The notes: generated by a model from the letters alone, not told the origin. 64,000 nt of DNA from Taxillus chinensis (GCA_023512835.1 CM042086.1:18855029-18919028); one strand, 5' to 3'; counted from the first letter of the stretch, positions 51,132 to 63,016 are shown. Program-made: numbers and translations.

Positions 51132-52989
51132 TTAAGGATACGTATAGCCAACTAAAGCTGTATTGGGATGTGCTTGTCCAGGCTGCTGGTATCCAGCCGC
51201 AATGGGTAAAGCCCCTAGAATCATCAGTGTTGGCATCTGTGCATGTGTAGATTTGCCCTTGTGGGAATCAACGAGCTTCACAATGATATTCCTTCCCTGC
51301 AACCATCATCAACACACATTGCACTGTTACTTAGTTACAAGTACATACAATGCAAGTACAAGACCAAACAGTAACAATGTCACCAAGAAGCAGTATTTAA
51401 CAGATCAACTAATGAATAAGTGCACGAGGACAATCACAACGGCAAGATGATGTGGAAGTACCATCTTGGAAGAATGCAGTTGAAGTTTCAAACTATCGTG
51501 TAGAAGACTAAACTGAAGTACTAAATTTACTACTAATCAGATGGACAATATTCTCAGGATACTCCATCAATTTTGTCTTGCAGCTCTTGCTTAAGAAGAA
51601 ACTGAAACGACGGAGAGAAATTATACATGTACATAGTGTATACCTGGCACTAGAGATATGCTTATACACAACTCTTGTTTCATCATGTCTTACTTCAGAT
51701 AAGTAATTAATTCCCCCCTATTATCTTAGTTCAGTAAATAGCAGCCCTATATAGTAGCCTGTGAAGTGATATATAATAACTTGTTTAAATTATACCTTTG
51801 AGTGCATCAACATCTCCTGATCTTCATATTTTATATACAAGCAAATTCAAAAAACTTAAAGTAATCAAAATAACTTTATCAAATGCATCCCTATCGAGCA
51901 CACATCATGCAATCTATTTAGATTTTCATGTTAATAACTTAATATCAAATTAAAATTCCAAGAGTGGGCAAAAGGCTTATAGCTTACCACAAGGATTTTA
52001 TGAGGATCATCTATGGCCCTCTTTGTAGCCTCTAGTGTCTTGTAAGTAACAAAGCCAAAACCACTGCACATAAAACATGCATGGCTGATGACACAATCTG
52101 GGGAGCAGAATAATAATAAAGTTTGTGGGCAGAAAAAAAATAAAATGAGTTTCATCACCGCGAGGCATTTGTATCCTCGTCATATGCAACTGAACCTTCT
52201 TCTATTTCGCCATGCCTTCCAAAAAAATTGAGCGACATCTCTCCTGTAATATCTGGGGACAAACCCCCAATGTAGAGCTTTCTCTGAGCTAGATCGGCAG
52301 TGGTACTTGCTCCATTCAAGTCTTCACAACCTAAGTTACAAATAGTCATGTGATCCTGTAATAGCACAAACAAGCAACAAAAATGCGAAAAACATGAATA
52401 GAAAATAGTCTTGAATTTTGACAGTGATTGGCGACTGATCCCAGCCTTATAGAATAATTCCTAGTCAGTTATTACATGAGATGAGATGTTCAAGAGAATG
52501 TTACAATAGATGAGATGCTTAAGCCGGTACTTATGTTTTCTAATATTTTTTATCAGGGTGTTGGGGGCTTTCGAGCTTACTGTTGCATATCACAAGTGCA
52601 ATGTTACTATCAAAAAGTCCAGAAAAATCTAGATAAGTTATATAATGATGTGAGCATAGCTCTAAAAACAACCTAATCAGGTTGTTTTATCTTGCTGCTA
52701 TTTGATGAGATTTATTTAACAGAAGAAACTAATTTTAAAAGTTCTTGGGATCACATGCCATTTATTAAACCATTAGATGAAATACAAAGTGTAACTTAAT
52801 TAACCACTGAATTGTTTATAGATGATAATATATTTGTAATTTTATACGGTAATCTAAAGGAAAGGTTTAATTAATCACATCAATAAATTTGATGGGTGCC
52901 CTTAGTGCACTTTGAGTTGACTCGATGTGTTTGTATGTGATAAAATCATATGCTTTGTCAATGATCACAGCTCCTTCAATTTCTCCACA
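51132..52989 (-). pseudogene. UBA2-like RRM RNA-binding protein, truncated copy
   Basis: Four exon pieces read right to left: 52989-52879, 52355-52159, 52063-51988, 51296-51132. The first is the back half of RRM1 (CGEIEGAVIIDKA...ITYKHIESTQSALRAP) with an internal deletion. The second joins a linker (TICNLGCEDLNGAS) to RRM2 (R-K-L-Y-I-G-G-L-S-P-D). The third completes RRM2 (GFGFVTYKTLEATKRAIDDP). The last gives VKLVDSHKGK and a Pro/Gln/Tyr-rich tail. The splice phases of the last three pieces agree. It matches plant UBP1-associated UBA2-type proteins. I find no first exon: the N terminus and RNP2 of RRM1 are missing. A TAA at 51134-51132 (a likely CAA to TAA change) cuts the tail, because the frame continues with family-like AAATYSSYPS. 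The copy looks dead or captured. Confidence 0.75.
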
Positions 52990-53245
52990 TTATTGGAATT
53001 TCTAGATAAAAAAATCCTTAATGTGAAAAGTAAAACATGCTAAGTATTATAACCAGCCGAAGGAAAGGGAATAAAGCTATTTCAAAGGAAAGGCGGGTGG
53101 TAGAACAGATGGTTAATAATTCATTGGTTGACAATTCTTGAAAACATGTCCAATGCAAGGTCGATGGCAGCAAGTGGATGGGGTTAACAAGGATAAAAGA
53201 CAAGTCCCACGTTATTACAAAACCCCATTAATTGATATTTGGTAC

Positions 53246-53321
53246 CAGTAAGAGTGGAAGATGTTTTGAGGGCCTTCTGCTTTGCTTTATCATCATGCAA
53301 ATCCAACTTCAAGACAAGCTT
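53246..53321 (-). pseudogene. HMA-domain (HIPP-type) exon fragment
   Basis: Preceded by TTTTTCCTTCAG and followed by a GT, this exon reads [20 protein letters not shown], the first strand and helix of heavy-metal-associated isoprenylated plant proteins of the HIPP39 kind (usual start [20 protein letters not shown]). This subgroup lacks the metal-binding CxxC, as here. No second half (VDSI...VGDVDP) was found to the left, where RRM pieces begin. Two exon-like segments lie upstream on the same strand (53499-53431, spelling DSNCPLRVDFGSDDG; and about 53630-53585), which I could not identify. Confidence 0.65.
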
Positions 53322-53893
53322 CTGAAGGAAAAACCAGAAGGGGAAATTACATTCCAAAAGCAGATTTATAAAAGAGATTAACATATCTAAGCAAACAACA
53401 ATATAAAACATGTGACAATTTGAATCCTACCTCAGATGTGTTAATTATTTTTGTTCCATCATCAGATCCAAAATCAACCCTCAGAGGACAATTTGAATCC
53501 TGCAAAGAGCCAAAACATTAGACTTTAGTGTAGCAAAGTACCAGTTAATGTTGCAGTTGAATGCTCGTTGGTTTTTAACCTTTCATCCAGGACAGCTCTT
53601 CTTGGAAGACTGAAACTAGCATCAACCTAAAAAAAAGTAACTATTATTTTAAAGCAATAGGAGTAGACCAAGCTTATGTGAAGCAGTAAGTTTGGTGCAG
53701 TGGTGAATAAATGCGTGCAAATGGATATGGGATATTTTGATCTATTTATTATTTTTATGTAAATATGCATGCGTTTGAGATTACTATAGCAAAAATGCTT
53801 GTGCTCACTCACATGACATGCCATACATCACACACATGTGGTAATGTTATATATATATATATATATATATACATACATACATACATATTGCAG

Positions 53894-54785
53894 CAATTGC
53901 TGAACTTTTGGATAATGTTGTTGATGGGTATGTGAGTTGCATAAAAATGCCTTTGAATTATTTTTTAATTACTTTCTATTTTTGTACTCTTGTCATAACT
54001 TAGAATCAAAAAACATGATTATGTATGTCTTATGAAATATATACAATTACTACATACGGTTGATAATAATACTAAAATGTGAAGCTGAAAAACAGTAAGA
54101 TTAGGTGTTTCCATGGTGGAGCGATGTTATCTGTAGTGGTAATATAGTCAAAGCGAAAGAATATGTAATTCTGTAATTTTTTTTTCATTTGAATTATTTT
54201 TTAAATTTTAATTACTATCTATTTTTGTACTCTTGTCATAACTTAAATGAAAAAAATATGATTTTTTTATGCCTTATGAAATATATACAATTACTACATA
54301 TAGAAGTTAATAATAACACTAAAATGTGAATCTGAAAAATTGTAAGATTAGGTATTTCAATGGTGGAGCAATGTTATTTGTAGTGGTAATATAGTCAAAG
54401 CTAATATGAAATTCTGTAATTTGAATTTTTTCCCTTTACTTGCACAATACTTCCGAGTTAAATATTTCATAATTGTTTAGCATATCACTTTTGGTTGTTT
54501 TTCCTATATAAGGATTTGAGTGCCTTCCAATGCTTGTTGCATGTATGTCCAGATATGCAATGGTGCTACTTTGGTGAAGATTGATAAAATTTATAATGCT
54601 AAGGACAAGAGCCCTGCCTTATTGTTCCTAGGTATATGTGGTTTGCCTGTTCAATGATGATATGTGGTTTCCTGCAAAAGTTTGGGATTTAATTACTATC
54701 AATATGAGATGTTTTGTGTAGATGATGGGTGCGGAATGGATCTTGAATCTATGCAGAAATGCATGAGCTTGGGCAATGTATTGAA
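53894..54785 (+). pseudogene. MORC-type GHKL ATPase fragment
   Basis: Three exon pieces on the plus strand: 53894-53927 (A-I-A-E-L-L-D-N-V-V-D), 54553-54631 (ICNGATLVKIDKI...SPALLFL), and from 54722 (D-D-G-C-G-M-D-L-E-S-M-Q-K-C-M-S-L-G). Together they cover the ATP-binding N box (E-L-L-D-N) and the DDGxGM motif of microrchidia ATPases, which act in plant gene silencing. Exons 2 and 3 join in phase; the end of exon 1 lacks about one base. No upstream or downstream exons were found and the frame ends soon after 54785. The first intron holds a tandem duplication. It is a fragment of a larger gene. Confidence 0.75.
53955..54422. repeat. Tandem duplication of about 235 bp in the MORC fragment intron
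   Basis: 53955-54190 and 54191-54422 are direct copies that both start GAATTATTTTTT and share TTTTTGTACTCTTGTCATAA and GTAGTGGTAATATAGTCAAAG-type blocks in the same order. They differ at many single bases and small gaps, so the duplication is not recent. Confidence 0.85.
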
Positions 54786-55375
54786 TCTATGGATTTAATT
54801 ACTCATCCAAGAAATCAAACACAACAATAGGGCAATGTAATTTTTTATGAATTTTTTCTGCCTTATATGGTTTTTTTGTCTTTGTTATGAACTTCTCTGT
54901 TGTATTCTGCTGTCCTGGATAAGTTCATGTTCATTGATATGGACCTATGGTTCATATATTAAATAGGAAGCCTCATTGTGTATGTATGCCTAAAAACACC
55001 ATTCTTATCTCTAAAATAAAACCAACTATGTAGCTTTCAGCAGTTTTGTCCAGTATGCTCAAATATGAAGGAAAGACCATGACCGGGGTTGATAAGTTTA
55101 GAGACTTATTTCATCCTTTCTAGTTGCTAGTTGCTATACTGTTTTAAAGAATTATTTGAGAACAAGAAAAAAAACTCCAATTTAATATTTTTGGAATCGC
55201 CTCAATCATTGTCTTCAGCATGTCAGTTTCATTGACTGCAAATAGGAAGTTTCAACAAAAATATTTGATATGTATTTAATCATCAACCAAGTAGTGAAGG
55301 AGAAAATTATATACGAACTGACATTCATAAATCTCCACCTCATAAGAAGTTTCATTGACTGCAAAAAAATTCAAT

Positions 55376-55610
55376 TTAATTACCGGATGAGTTTGAGACT
55401 AAAATGCACACAGAAGTAGCTTTTTCTGCACTGCTAGCCAAAACCAGTCTTGAACCAATGCTATAAAGCGCACAACCAATTTGGTTGGTGTTGAAGGCGT
55501 GGAAACTACCACAAGGACAGCTTCTCAAGCACAAAACCATGCAGTCACTAAGACCCAAGCTAGAATTATCTCCCATCATGTAGGGCAGACACCCGGAAAA
55601 GCTGCCAAAC
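55376..55610 (-). pseudogene. Cysteine-rich exon, PAN/apple-like, unassigned
   Basis: Preceded by an acceptor-like GTAAAACAG, the frame reads TDYFKPQFGSFSGCLPYMMG and then a region with cysteines spaced C-x3-C-x3-C-x-C, ending VCILVSNSSGN at 55376. The pattern is like the PAN/apple part of plant lectin receptor kinases or EP1-like glycoproteins, but I do not recognise the exact family. No kinase or lectin exon is adjacent, so it is probably another isolated fragment. Confidence 0.4.
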
Positions 55611-56183
55611 TGTGGCTTGAAGTAGTCAGTGCTGTTTTACACAATTTAGAAAATTAAAACGTGACGCAAGTTCAATTAATTGGCCAACTTTCATAATACG
55701 TACACCGATTTCAAAACACTAATGAAGAAGAAGACTCACACAACATCCACTTCAACTTAAAAGAAAATGCAGCCAATTTTGTGTAAGAACATGATTTTTT
55801 CCTCATAGATCCAAAAGAGACATTACATTGCAAAATAACCACAAAGGTGACACTAGATTAAACCAATATTTTATTTTATTATCTTAAAAGATAGTTTATT
55901 AAAAAAATAACCAAGAAGGTTTAAGAAATTACAACAAGCAACAGTTTCTTAAAAATCAAGACTGTCACTGCAGTTTTTTGGGTGCTTTGGATTAAGGCAA
56001 TATATAGTATTGCTACCTTGGAATTTGTTGTCTTCTGCAATTATTCCAAAAGTTTAAGCAGTTTCACAAATCATTATGCCATGAAAACTCCAGTATAAAC
56101 AGATATTTTAGAATGTAGAACTTCGGGGGTTATAGGAAACAAAAATTAACCAAATGCGTTGAGAACATATACATCAAATCTAG

Positions 56184-56753
56184 TTAAGCAGGACAGCCAG
56201 ACAAGGATGTTGAGAATATTTGCCAATCCCTGCTGTACTTCCAGATCCAGTATTCAATCTATTTGGCTCAACTCCTTAAAAGTATTCAATATTTCATTAT
56301 AAAAAAAAAGCGAGAAGCATAAATTAGTAAATATAAGCTAACCAACGAATACTTAGGCGAAGTTCACCAAATCACAATAAGATTCAAAAAATCAACAAAC
56401 CCATAAACGCAATTCGAACAAATCCGTTACCTCGTCATTTCTGTTGGGCTGCTTCTGATTTCTGAAACGAATTGATGTTCAAGAATCAAGACCTGCAATC
56501 ATCAAAACCCAAAAAACGCATGTACGTATAGGTACGTCAATCCGACACGAACGTGGATATGGGCCAGAACAAACAAAAGAAGAAGGGCGTAAGGGAAGAG
56601 ATGACGAGGAAGGAATGAAGGACTGAGAGGAAACCTGGACTTGGGCGGCGAGTGTGGGAGAGTTGAGGTTGTCACCTTGTTGGATATGAAGGCCATTGCG
56701 GAGAGGAGGGAGAGAATGATGATGGCGAAGGGACGTCCGGGTGCCCCCGGCAT
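56184..56753 (-). CDS. Short single-pass membrane protein, hypothetical
   Basis: Three exons read right to left: 56753-56635, 56461-56431, 56258-56184; junctions are GT-AG and phases agree, giving 74 aa. The product starts MPGAPGRPFAIIILSLLSAM, so one hydrophobic segment covers about residues 8-23, then a Ser/Pro/Thr-rich stretch, then a polar segment (RNQKQPNRNDE). It ends with an aromatic-rich tail, I-E-Y-W-I-W-K-Y-S-R-D-W-Q. I do not know its function. The order of a hydrophobic anchor and a Trp/Tyr-rich tail looks selected rather than random. Its purine-rich leader region and intact junctions set it apart from the broken fragments to its left. The third-exon acceptor (CCAAATAG) is the least certain part; an alternative AG at 56275 would end the protein after six more codons. 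Confidence 0.5.
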
Positions 56754-58278
56754 CCGAGTACAGGCATCTACAGCTACTATGAACATTAGAATATGTTTAA
56801 GTGTGTATAATTTATGTGTGTAATTTACACACTTGACACTCCTTTTGTAAACTTATACTTTTCCTCCTTTCGTAAATTTATGTGTGGAGAAACTCTAGCT
56901 ACAGATTTTTTATTTCTTATTTTTTGTTTGAATTTTGAAAGAATTTATTTATAGTTATATGCGGTAGAAATAAGTAATTGGGTATTTAATAAAATATAAT
57001 TTTAAAAGTATTTAATAAATATTTAATAAATTTAAAATAAAGTTAATGTAAAAATTTTAAAGATAAAAAATTATTTTTAGTTGTATTATAATTTTTTAAA
57101 AAAATATTAAAAAAAATTCTCCACCCCACACCTTCTTCCTCCCCCTCCTTGCCACTCTCCCTCCATCCTGTTGCCCTGAAAAAGCATAATTTAGATTTTA
57201 CTTTCATAATTTATGAAATAATAATATCGATATTTTAGATTTTTCAAACTAATTTCTAAAAAAGCAATTTTAAGAAGCAATCTTTAAATTGATACTGCTT
57301 TTTGAGAAAAAAACAAAAACTCTTTATAAGCACTTTTTTAAGGTTATTGAAATAGAACATTGTCACATACACACTTCAAATAAAATTTAAATTAAGTATA
57401 GTATAAGGCTAACCTAAGTTGTTCACTGGAGAACTTATAGAATTTAATTCAACTTATTCTTTAAGAAAACTAAATTAGACTGAGTTAGAGATTTGAATGG
57501 ATTTTATGCAAAATTAAATATGTAAAGAAAACTAAGTAATTAAAGATACAATTGATTTAACCTCTTACTTTAATTATTATTTATTAATATCTTCTAAAAA
57601 TGCAATAACATATTTAATGCCTCATAGTTTAATTAAATCAAGACCTCATGATTATAATTAAATTATGAATTCGCTCTACGAAACAGACTTGAACTCATAC
57701 TAATTTTAAAAACGATTATGTTCTGTATTCGGAAACCAAATCGAACTCTACGAATAATAATCTTCACATCTCAAATTAATTAACTGCAACCACGAACTAA
57801 TCACAATTAAAAATTATGTTTTAAACAATCCATAATTAATTACAATCACAAATTAATTATAAAGAATCTAAAACAAATAGAGGAACGAATTGCAAAACAT
57901 AGCACCCAAATAAATTATTAAAATAAAAAATCAAGATTCAAAATAACAATTAAAGTTTAAAGTTAAATCAACTACAGAAAGTTAATTCATAATAAATAAA
58001 ATACATATCAATATCACGCCACAATCCTGCGATGCTTTCTTCTTTTTTCTCTTGTTGCGTCATCGCTACGGACGGACGAGTTGCCTTTTTCTTCCCTTAT
58101 TAAATCACATGGCCCACACCATTAAAGTCTTTTACCTCCTTTCCTTTTTATTCTCCACTCCTCGTGTAACATTCCCATTTAATTCTTATGGGCTCCATCA
58201 GATTTAAATCGTTTGATTTTCTCAAATCCAATTAAATTATTACCAAACTTGTTTCCTATAATTCAGATACTGTAATAA

Positions 58279-58315
<37 letters not shown>

Positions 58316-59249
58316 TGAAGAGACAAAATCCGTATATCCTAATTAAATTATTTTCAATCACATAATAAAATTACAAATTAGATCAAAGATTTAATATCAA
58401 AATTAAAATAATTGAATTGACAATAAAAATCATCAAAATTGATATTAAATCTATAAAAGTGATTAAAACCAATAAATATATGAAATTAAAGAAAATATTA
58501 TAAAAATATATTAATTTAATATAATATGAAATTAAAGCTCATAAATTACATGCAAATTTAATAACAACTTTTGTAGTGATCAATTATCAAATAATTTTTG
58601 CTACTTCTGCTTATAAAATAAGTAGAACCAATCTTCTAAAAGCATTGCCAAACTAGCCTACTGTAATGCTTGTAACGATGAATTTGAAATTTTAAAGTAC
58701 CTTAACACTAAAGTATGAGTTTTTTTTGGTTATTATTAAACAAGACTTTAGTTGTCTATGATATTTACATGAATAATATATTTGTGGCATGTTGTGGGAA
58801 TGATTGTTTACCATTGTTGTGTACAAATTGATATATAAGTTTAGATAGCACCTATGTTATAATCCTCCCCTTCAGTATAATACACCAATTTCTTGACTCT
58901 CTAGGTGTGAGTATAAGTAGTTGTAACTTATTTCCAAGGTTAGAGCAAATCCGGGCATGACAATCAGAGTGTTGTCCGAGCATCAAAATGTTATCCAAAC
59001 ATTAGATTTATTTTTATGCCCCCGATTACTGTTTAAGCATCAAATTGGCTATTTGATATTTAGTTATACACTTAGATTTGTCTTTTTGATTAACTAGACA
59101 ATTTAAGAAAGTGTTGATTTGATTAAATGAATTTGTTTGAGAGGCTAAGTCTTTACAAAACCTTGCATGCACAAGAACTCTGATATCTTTACTTCACTCT
59201 AAAGATGTTATGTTTGTTTGATAACATTGATTATGCTATAAGAATGAGT

Positions 59250-59285
<36 letters not shown>

Positions 59286-61632
59286 ATATGGATACACTCT
59301 TCAAAGTAGTTATTCCTCTTTGAGAAGTTAGATTATGTGTTCGACTATGATAAGTTTACTTAAAAAAGGTCATTTGTTATCTCTACTTGTCTGAGTTAGG
59401 GTTTATTAGATTTCATTATCTTAAAACACAAATGTTAATCCATATTTCAGATCTCACACTTGGCTAATTTTGCACCCACCAACCAAACAACAAGTATTCT
59501 TCAAAGTGACCTTTTGAGTATGATTCGAAAGTAATTTCAAATCTAATGAGCTTGATCTAACACAACCTAATAAAAAATAAAACATATATTTATAAATAAC
59601 TTAATAAAAATTTCATGTACTTATAAAATAATAAAACAATAAAAAAATATAATAGGATATGACTATACATTTTTAATTAAAATATTATACTTTTTTTAAA
59701 AAATTAAAACCCTAAGAATTATAAGAAATTCATATAAAAAATCTCGTTCATATATCTTAGACATTTTTTCTTTGTCGACCCACCCCTATAAGCTCCCATA
59801 TCGAGATCACATATAGTGATAGTATTCAATGAGTCCTCAAGATATATGCCAGATCCTACTCTAATATCATTTGTCATGAATCTAATATTTTTCCCTGCCC
59901 AATATTATTCGTGCGACACCCTCAACGGGCCAGCCTTATCGATTGAGGTGCATGTAAATTGGTTTCACCCTACCTTGGATTCATTAGGGGAATAACTCTA
60001 GTTCCTGGGCAATTTTTGTAGGAATGACAAAGTCTCTTCTTCACATTCAAGTCCTCAACTTACAGAATGCTCTTTATACTCAATCGGGTTAGCACTTCTG
60101 AACTCTAAAAGGGCTTTATGCAAAACTCCTACACCAATTGGTTGGAGCCTAACTCTTGCACCTTAGTTACACATTCTATAATGCCCCATGTACACGCAGA
60201 ATGTCCCCAAACTTGGGGCGTGACTTTCTCTCCCACCTAATCCTCGTAATTCCCTCATTGCATAAGTTGACATTGCTTTCCCATAGAATGCAACATCTTT
60301 AACACGATGTGCCTTGCTCACCCAATGTTAACAATGGATGAGAGACATGTAAGATCATCCAATGTGTTTATTGTTACTCCCTTGCCAAACTTTATACCAT
60401 CCCCTAGGATATTTCATCTTTGTGGATGCATGCAAGACTCTTCTTGATCGACCTACTACTATGAGCTCCCATATTAAGATCACATCAGTTACGAGAACAC
60501 TTGAGGACTCTTTAGGATATAGATTGGATCTTACTTTGATACCATTTGTCACGGACCCGACATTTTTTGCTGTCCAACATATTTTTTATAATTCCCTTAA
60601 TGGGCCAGACTTATCGATTAAGGCATACATGGGCATAGTTTGGTAATGTTGTGCTTTATAATAAGTTATTTTTTTAGCTATATTAGGAAAAAAAGCTGCT
60701 ATGAAAATAAACATATGAGTATTTGGTAAAATATAATTTTAAGTATTTTAGATTTTAAAAGTATGCGATAAGTGTTTGATAAATTAAAATTAAAATTTAT
60801 ATGAAGATTTAAAAGATATAAAAATATTCTTTTTGATTATATTATAATTTAAAAAAAAACATAAAAAACCCCTCGCATTGAAAAAGTAGCTTTTAGAATT
60901 AATTACCTTTAAACTGTTTTTGCTTATTTTTTTATAAATATTTTTTAAAGTTTATCAAATAATTTTTGTTATTTTTTTCTTATACAAGCAGTATTTTAAA
61001 AGTATTATTAAATTTTAGCAATTTTATCTTATCTTATCTTGAGATTATTGAGAGAATAATTTTAATTTATGGTCAATTAATATTGAGAAGCTTCTATACT
61101 TATGATACGACTAAATTCCAAAAAAAATTAATAGGAAACTCCAATACCAACTTGGAGCACACGTACAACGGCTTGCATTAAAATTTTCCGATAATTCAGT
61201 ACGATGGTGATAACTGATAAAAGTATCGGTAGCCGTCTGCGGATGCTTTTTTTTTTTCTCCTAGAATACATGTTATTTATTATCAAACTCAAATATCACG
61301 TACATCTAGGTACAATCTAGAATGACGTACACCCAAGTCAAAAAAATATAATAAGATACGAAATTAATAGTCTAGGTTTATAATTTATTGAAATTAATAA
61401 AGTCGGCACAAACATGTAGAAGAACATTATTGTTATTGTTATTATTATCATGCACACAATTTACAAACTGACGAGGTATATAAGAGTTTTTTTTTCCTCC
61501 TTGGAGTATTGTCTCCCCCTGTGCCTCGATCGTATACACGCATACACGAGCATAACAAACAATTGGAAAAGTGGTAGCTAGAGCTTCTACACCACCAGTA
61601 CCACCCAATAATGTATAGTAGGTTTCTATCCA
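56754..61632. other. AT-rich intergenic DNA with repeats
   Basis: No gene recognised. A CT microsatellite lies at 59251-59284 and a TA run near 58288-58313. A pair of direct repeats lies at 59774-59956 and 60446-60630. Sequences around 56935-57120 and 60710-60860 share blocks such as AAAATATAATTTTAA and ATAAATT in the same order, suggesting two copies of an AT-rich MITE family, but ends were not defined. Confidence 0.5.
59774..60630. repeat. Direct repeat pair of about 184 bp
   Basis: 59774-59956 and 60446-60630 share, in order, GTCGACC/GATCGACC, GAGCTCCCATAT-type, AGATCACAT, ATACCATTTGTCA-like, CGGGCCAG/GGGCCAGAC and CTTATCGATT. Identity looks about 70-75 percent by eye. The spacer of about 490 bp has no coding signal. 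It could be a decayed LTR pair or a segmental duplication. Confidence 0.6.
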
Positions 61633-62499
61633 TCATAGCATATTGTAACTCAGCATATAATCTTGAAACATCATCCCCTCATCAGACTCACTAAGACCTG
61701 GAGATATTGAATCCCATGACGACGACGAAGAAATAGAGCCGAACTCATTGCACCCCCAAACATTGATGCTATCACTATTCCACTCATTCATCATTCCATT
61801 GGAGTAGGGATCAAATTCAGCCATATGATGATCCTGCTGTGCTGAGATATCATCAACTGCCATGTGATTGGTAACCAAGTCCTCCAACTTGGGCTGGACT
61901 GCTTCCACACAAACATGTTCACCACAACTATCCACAGCCTTGTTGAACCATATCCCGTTTAAATTGTTCTCTAGGTCATCCATTTCTAGCACTTGAAGTC
62001 GGTCAATATCGTATAAGTTTACATTTTGAGTGAGCATGACAGGCGGTATGGGGAGAGGCGGCGATGGTGATACGTGTTGTGGGACGAGTGGGGCCTTAAT
62101 CCACCCTTGGTTGGTGTAATCATTACATTGGAGAGAGTGATTCGTGGTTGTTTCTTGGATTGGAAGCAAGTTAGGCCACACCCTAGAGGTGCTAGGGAAA
62201 GGGGAAGGGTTTTCAAAGCAGTGAGGCTGCATGGGGAGCAGCCTGTCTTGGGACGGGCTGGTGAGGGCCTGCGAGCACCCTTCTTCTCCATCGCTCTTCA
62301 AATCTCTTGGGTCCTGCATTGAGGCCCGGTGGGACTGCTTTCGTCTTCCCAGCAGCTTCTTCTTGAGTTTAGTGTTCCAGTAGTTCTTGATATCGTTATC
62401 CGTCCTCCCGGGCAATTGGGAAGCAATTATAGACCATCTATAAAAAGAAAATTCTTCTAAACTAGAACACGGGAAGGGATAAAACTACTAACATATTCA

Positions 62500-62547
<48 letters not shown>

Positions 62548-63016
62548 CTGCCAATACTGATGTAGAGGTTGCAGATGATGTTGTCTTCTTCCTCAGAGAA
62601 TCCACCATGCTTGATGTTGGGTCTCAGGTAATTCAACCATCTTAGTCTGCAGCTCTTCCCACATCTCTTCAGCCCTTTGATTACAATAACCAATTATGAA
62701 AAATTATTAAAAAAAATAAATCAAACCCATAAAAATGTTCATTTTGATTTTAATTAAGTTAATTGAGAGAAGACAATCGCATACAAACACAACATGCTCA
62801 TAATTAAGCCGGTAATTAGGGTGGGTTCTAATTATTTTAGAGAGGGAGAGAGAGAGACTAACTGGGGGCGGGGGGTTTACCTATTTTCTGGGGGAGAGTG
62901 ATCCAGTTTCCACCGGTGGCGTTCTCTTCCATATAGGCCTTGAGTTTGGCATCTTCTTCCGAAGACCACGGACCCTTCTTGACGTTGGCTTTATCACAGC
63001 ATGGAGTTCGACCCAT
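61633..63016 (-). CDS. R2R3-MYB transcription factor, MYB36/RAX group
   Basis: Three exons read right to left: 63016-62881, 62674-62545, 62437-61633, giving 356 aa. The N terminus [20 protein letters not shown] begins R2 (about 14-61), then R3 (about 67-112) with [20 protein letters not shown] and [23 protein letters not shown]-contact tryptophans are in place, with Ile replacing the first Trp of R3 as is normal. This repeat is closest to Arabidopsis MYB36 and the RAX/MYB68/84/87 subgroup (14). Members control endodermis differentiation (MYB36, Casparian strip genes) or axillary meristems (RAX). The C-terminal 240 residues are acidic, Ser/Asn-rich, ending [14 protein letters not shown] then a short tail, as in activators. 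Intron 2 (107 nt) is mostly a CT repeat starting at its splice donor. Synteny supports MYB36 over RAX, but the C terminus does not settle it. Confidence 0.93.
62503..62542. repeat. GA/CT microsatellite in MYB intron 2
   Basis: Twenty GA units on the plus strand. On the gene's strand this is a CT run beginning at the third base of the intron (GTCTCTCT), directly next to the 5' splice site. Confidence 0.95.

Noticed and set aside
62074..62322. 82-codon plus-strand open frame
   Set aside because: Antisense shadow of the third MYB exon.
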